From Bacteroidota bacterium (lineage in GTDB: Bacteria; Bacteroidota; Bacteroidia; Chitinophagales; LD1), in assembly GCA_018267365.1 (NCBI GenBank), contig JAFDYQ010000040.1:1-41745 (forward strand): 41,745 bases of DNA. Direction: 5' to 3'. Below are positions 39,288-41,745 of the stretch, piece after piece. Numbering within the stretch: position 1 is the first letter of the stretch; each line of letters begins with the position of its first letter. A program made the position numbers and the translations under genes. The notes beneath the pieces were generated by a model. It saw only the letters and a program-made list of their open reading frames with translations, ran no database searches and was not told the DNA's origin.

Positions 39288-41745
39288 ATGAGAAATTTTA
39301 CCAGCTACATCAGGACATACGTTTTGGCGGGCATCGCTATGTGTGGACGCAGGTTAGGTATCGGTGGGATATTCCCAGTCGTACTGATGCTATCCTTCAG
39401 CACCCTCGTATCAGTAGTAGCCAGGGCACAGGCTCCGACCCCGGATGTCATCTACTATAGATTTGATGGTACGGGATCTACTGTACCTAATGATGCTTCT
39501 GCGCCTCCTTCAGGTACTGCCACAGGTATACTGATGGGTAGCCTTACTCAGGGCAGCACTGGTCAGTGCGGTGGTGCTGTGATAGGTACTGGCAATTCAT
39601 CCAGCACGGACTATGTCAATACAGGCTGGGCACCAAACCTGACCGGATCATGGACATTCTCCTTCTGGTCATCTAATATTTCTTCGACGGCTGCGCTTTA
39701 CTATATATTTGGTGATGCCAATTCAAATAGCTTCCGTTGCTTCACCAATGGTGTAGCGGGGCCTAATAACTGGATACTGCGCGGTGCGGGTCTCACAGAC
39801 ATCTACCTGAATGGTGGTGCTACAGCAGCACCGCATATCAATACTTTCGTATACGATCAGACCGCTAATAATGTATATGCTTATCTGGACGGAGTGCTGG
39901 TCAATACTGTGGCACAAACAGCGCCAGCTATAGTTGGTACAGGCCCATTCAAGTTTGTGGGCTATTCTGCGAATATAGGGGCACCGGCTGGTGGTCTCTA
40001 TGATGAGTTTCGTGTATACAGCAGAGCGCTGACAGCAGCAGAGGTTGCTACCCTATCAGCAGGTTCCACCTATATATATGATACGATCACGGCTAGTACC
40101 TGTGGCAGCTATACCTCTCCTAGCGGTAACTATACGTATACATCATCCGGTACATATTATGATACAACGGGTGCAGGATGTACTGATACTTTCTGGACTA
40201 TAAATCTCACTATTAATCCAAAGGGTACCTATACACAATCATATAATATATGCTCAGGTCAAAGTATAACAGTGAATGGGCATACCTACAGTAGCAACGG
40301 TACATACCTCGATACTATAGTAGGTGGTAGCGCCAATGGATGCGATAGCATCATCACTACAAATCTCACGATGACACCTATCCCGGATGTAAACCCTACC
40401 GCAGACCAGACTGTTTGCAATAGCAGCCCTACCACACAGGTAATATTCACCGGTAGCCAGCCTAACACGGCCTACACGTGGACCTACAGCACCGGGATAG
40501 GACAGCCGGCCACATCCGGCCAGCCCACCCTACGCGTACCGGTAGCTGCAATAGCCACTACCGGACCGGCGTTTGGTACTAACTTAAATAATGCCTACAA
40601 CGGTGCGGGTATGCTCACCTATCCTAGCATGACGGCGGCTCATGATGGTTCGTACCTCAATAATTCATTCGTCTATGCCTCAGTGGCCAATACGATCACC
40701 TTTGACCTGGGTAGCAGCGTAGATGTCAATGCGCTCTCCTTCTGGAATCAGAATAATGGCGGTCCTTCTGCATCCGGCATCAACGGTGTGAAGGATGCTA
40801 CGTTGTCATATTCTACAGATAATATCACTTACACGCCACTCTTCGGCGGTACTACTACCTTCCATCAGGCTACTGGCGATACATCTGTGCCGGATAAGTT
40901 TAACTTCCCTGTGATCTCTGCCCGCTACATCAAGATGGTGGTGAGCAGCAACTACGGTGCACCGGGCGTGACCGGTTTTGCTGAGATTGCCTTTGGCTAT
41001 TATACAGATACGCTGTACAGCTTTACAGCAGTGAATGCTACTAACGCTCCGAAGGTATCTACCGTGACAGTGACTCCTGCTCTCAATATGTGTACGGGCA
41101 CTCCTGCTACTTTCACCATCACAGTGAACCCTACTCCAAAGGTCAATCCTACAGCTGACCAGACCGTCTGCAATGGCGGAATGACAACAGCGGTCAACTT
41201 CTCCGGACCGATAGCAGGCACAGTCTATAACTGGACCGGAAGTAATGGTACTATCGGCCTGGCCACCAGCGGCACCGGTAATATAGCGTCCTTTATGGCT
41301 ACTAATGCAGGATCTGCTCCTGTCATAGATACGATCATCGTGACACCTTCTTATACTAACAATGCAGTAGCCTGCAGCGGCACTCCGGACACCTTCTTTA
41401 TCACCGTAAATCCAAATCCAGCTGTAAATCCTACTGCTGACCTCACAGTTTGCAACAACGGTTCTACAGGCGCGATCAGCTTTACCAGCCCTACTACGGG
41501 TACTACGTTTAGCTGGAGCGGGTCAGATGCTACTATCGGCCTGGCCACTAGTGGCAATGGTGATATCGCATCTTTCACAGCTACTAACAGTGGTACTACT
41601 CCGGTGACCGACATGATCATCGTGACGCCTTCCTATACCAATAATGCAGTGACCTGCACGGGCACTCCTGATACTTTCTACATCACTGTGAATCCTACAC
41701 CTACAGTCAATCCAAGTGCAGACCAGACAGTTTGCAACAACGGTG
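39288..41745 (+). CDS. Large secreted repeat protein (LamG-like, discoidin-like and PKD-like domains), 3' truncated by window
   Basis: The frame stays open from ATG 39288 to the window end: 819 residues, no stop. A long signal peptide ends near ARAQA (about residue 48). A LamG/concanavalin-like domain spans about 53-270 (VIYYRFDGTG ... GGLYDEFRVYSRALTAAEVATL). Two cysteine-containing segments of the SGTYYDT/GCDSI type follow (272-368), then PKD-like repeats beginning NPTADQTVCN at residues 369, 620, 714 and 808. Copies 2 and 3 are exactly 94 residues. A discoidin-like domain of about 160 residues (413-576) is inserted in the first copy. Such proteins are surface adhesins, usually with a C-terminal secretion signal, expected here beyond the window. 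Confidence 0.88.
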   Translation, partial: MRNFTSYIRTYVLAGIAMCGRRLGIGGIFPVVLMLSFSTLVSVVARAQAPTPDVIYYRFDGTGSTVPNDASAPPSGTATGILMGSLTQGSTGQCGGAVIGTGNSSSTDYVNTGWAPNLTGSWTFSFWSSNISSTAALYYIFGDANSNSFRCFTNGVAGPNNWILRGAGLTDIYLNGGATAAPHINTFVYDQTANNVYAYLDGVLVNTVAQTAPAIVGTGPFKFVGYSANIGAPAGGLYDEFRVYSRALTAAEVATLSAGSTYIYDTITASTCGSYTSPSGNYTYTSSGTYYDTTGAGCTDTFWTINLTINPKGTYTQSYNICSGQSITVNGHTYSSNGTYLDTIVGGSANGCDSIITTNLTMTPIPDVNPTADQTVCNSSPTTQVIFTGSQPNTAYTWTYSTGIGQPATSGQPTLRVPVAAIATTGPAFGTNLNNAYNGAGMLTYPSMTAAHDGSYLNNSFVYASVANTITFDLGSSVDVNALSFWNQNNGGPSASGINGVKDATLSYSTDNITYTPLFGGTTTFHQATGDTSVPDKFNFPVISARYIKMVVSSNYGAPGVTGFAEIAFGYYTDTLYSFTAVNATNAPKVSTVTVTPALNMCTGTPATFTITVNPTPKVNPTADQTVCNGGMTTAVNFSGPIAGTVYNWTGSNGTIGLATSGTGNIASFMATNAGSAPVIDTIIVTPSYTNNAVACSGTPDTFFITVNPNPAVNPTADLTVCNNGSTGAISFTSPTTGTTFSWSGSDATIGLATSGNGDIASFTATNSGTTPVTDMIIVTPSYTNNAVTCTGTPDTFYITVNPTPTVNPSADQTVCNNG

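Noticed and set aside
39104..39289. 61-residue minus-strand frame before the adhesin
   Set aside because: Short and unlike a protein; overlaps the adhesin start and the likely promoter region.
41145..41745. CRISPR-like array
   Set aside because: The periodicity is 282 bases and in frame; these are protein repeats, not direct repeats with spacers.

Overview
The window reads as chromosomal DNA of a Bacteroidota bacterium, probably Chitinophagales or Sphingobacteriia-like. The evidence is a BatA-type N-terminal double-transmembrane/vWA protein, a Bacteroidota-style HMG-CoA lyase, an M2 peptidase lipoprotein, AsmA-like and MBOAT/SGNH genes, a secreted adhesin with LamG and PKD-like repeats, and a candidate TAnnTTTG promoter element. 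No species can be named from the sequence alone.

Region A (1 to about 14,040) is an integrated genomic island. Its right end is the 3' half of a tRNA-Val(UAC) gene (13,994-14,038) followed by that tRNA's terminator. A Bacteroidota-type tyrosine integrase (12,459-13,673) points away from this end, with short direct repeats between the two. The left end, with the rebuilt whole tRNA, should lie left of the window. Cargo: a 61-residue protein made of four DnaJ-like CxxCxGxG knuckles; a second, XerC/D-like recombinase; a three-gene minus-strand operon (small membrane protein, membrane-anchored nucleoside-deoxyribosyltransferase/TIR-like protein, 1240-residue STAND NTPase with PD-(D/E)xK-like N-terminus); a GC-rich patch with an orphan TraG/VirD4-like ATPase; a solitary C5-cytosine methyltransferase; and a second three-gene minus-strand operon (PHP-ABC ATPase fusion, 98-residue unknown, FRG-domain protein). 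The two operons look like phage-defence modules; each is a candidate for a new or little-described system.

Region B (14,160 to 41,745) is ordinary chromosome: an MscS channel; a four-PAS histidine kinase; a translationally coupled run of two alpha/beta hydrolases and a GT39-like glycosyltransferase; a BatA-domain protein; lipoate-protein ligase; HMG-CoA lyase; an AT-rich orphan gene; an RlmI-like methyltransferase; FolC; a transglutaminase-like protein; an APC permease; an O-acetylation operon (two SGNH proteins and an MBOAT acyltransferase); an M2-type peptidase; an AsmA-like protein; and the first 819 residues of a large secreted repeat protein that runs off the end.

The backbone intergenic gaps carry a dispersed palindromic repeat (three copies) and a nested palindrome near 36.2 kb. 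All functions are inferred from reading the translated sequences; no database search was run.
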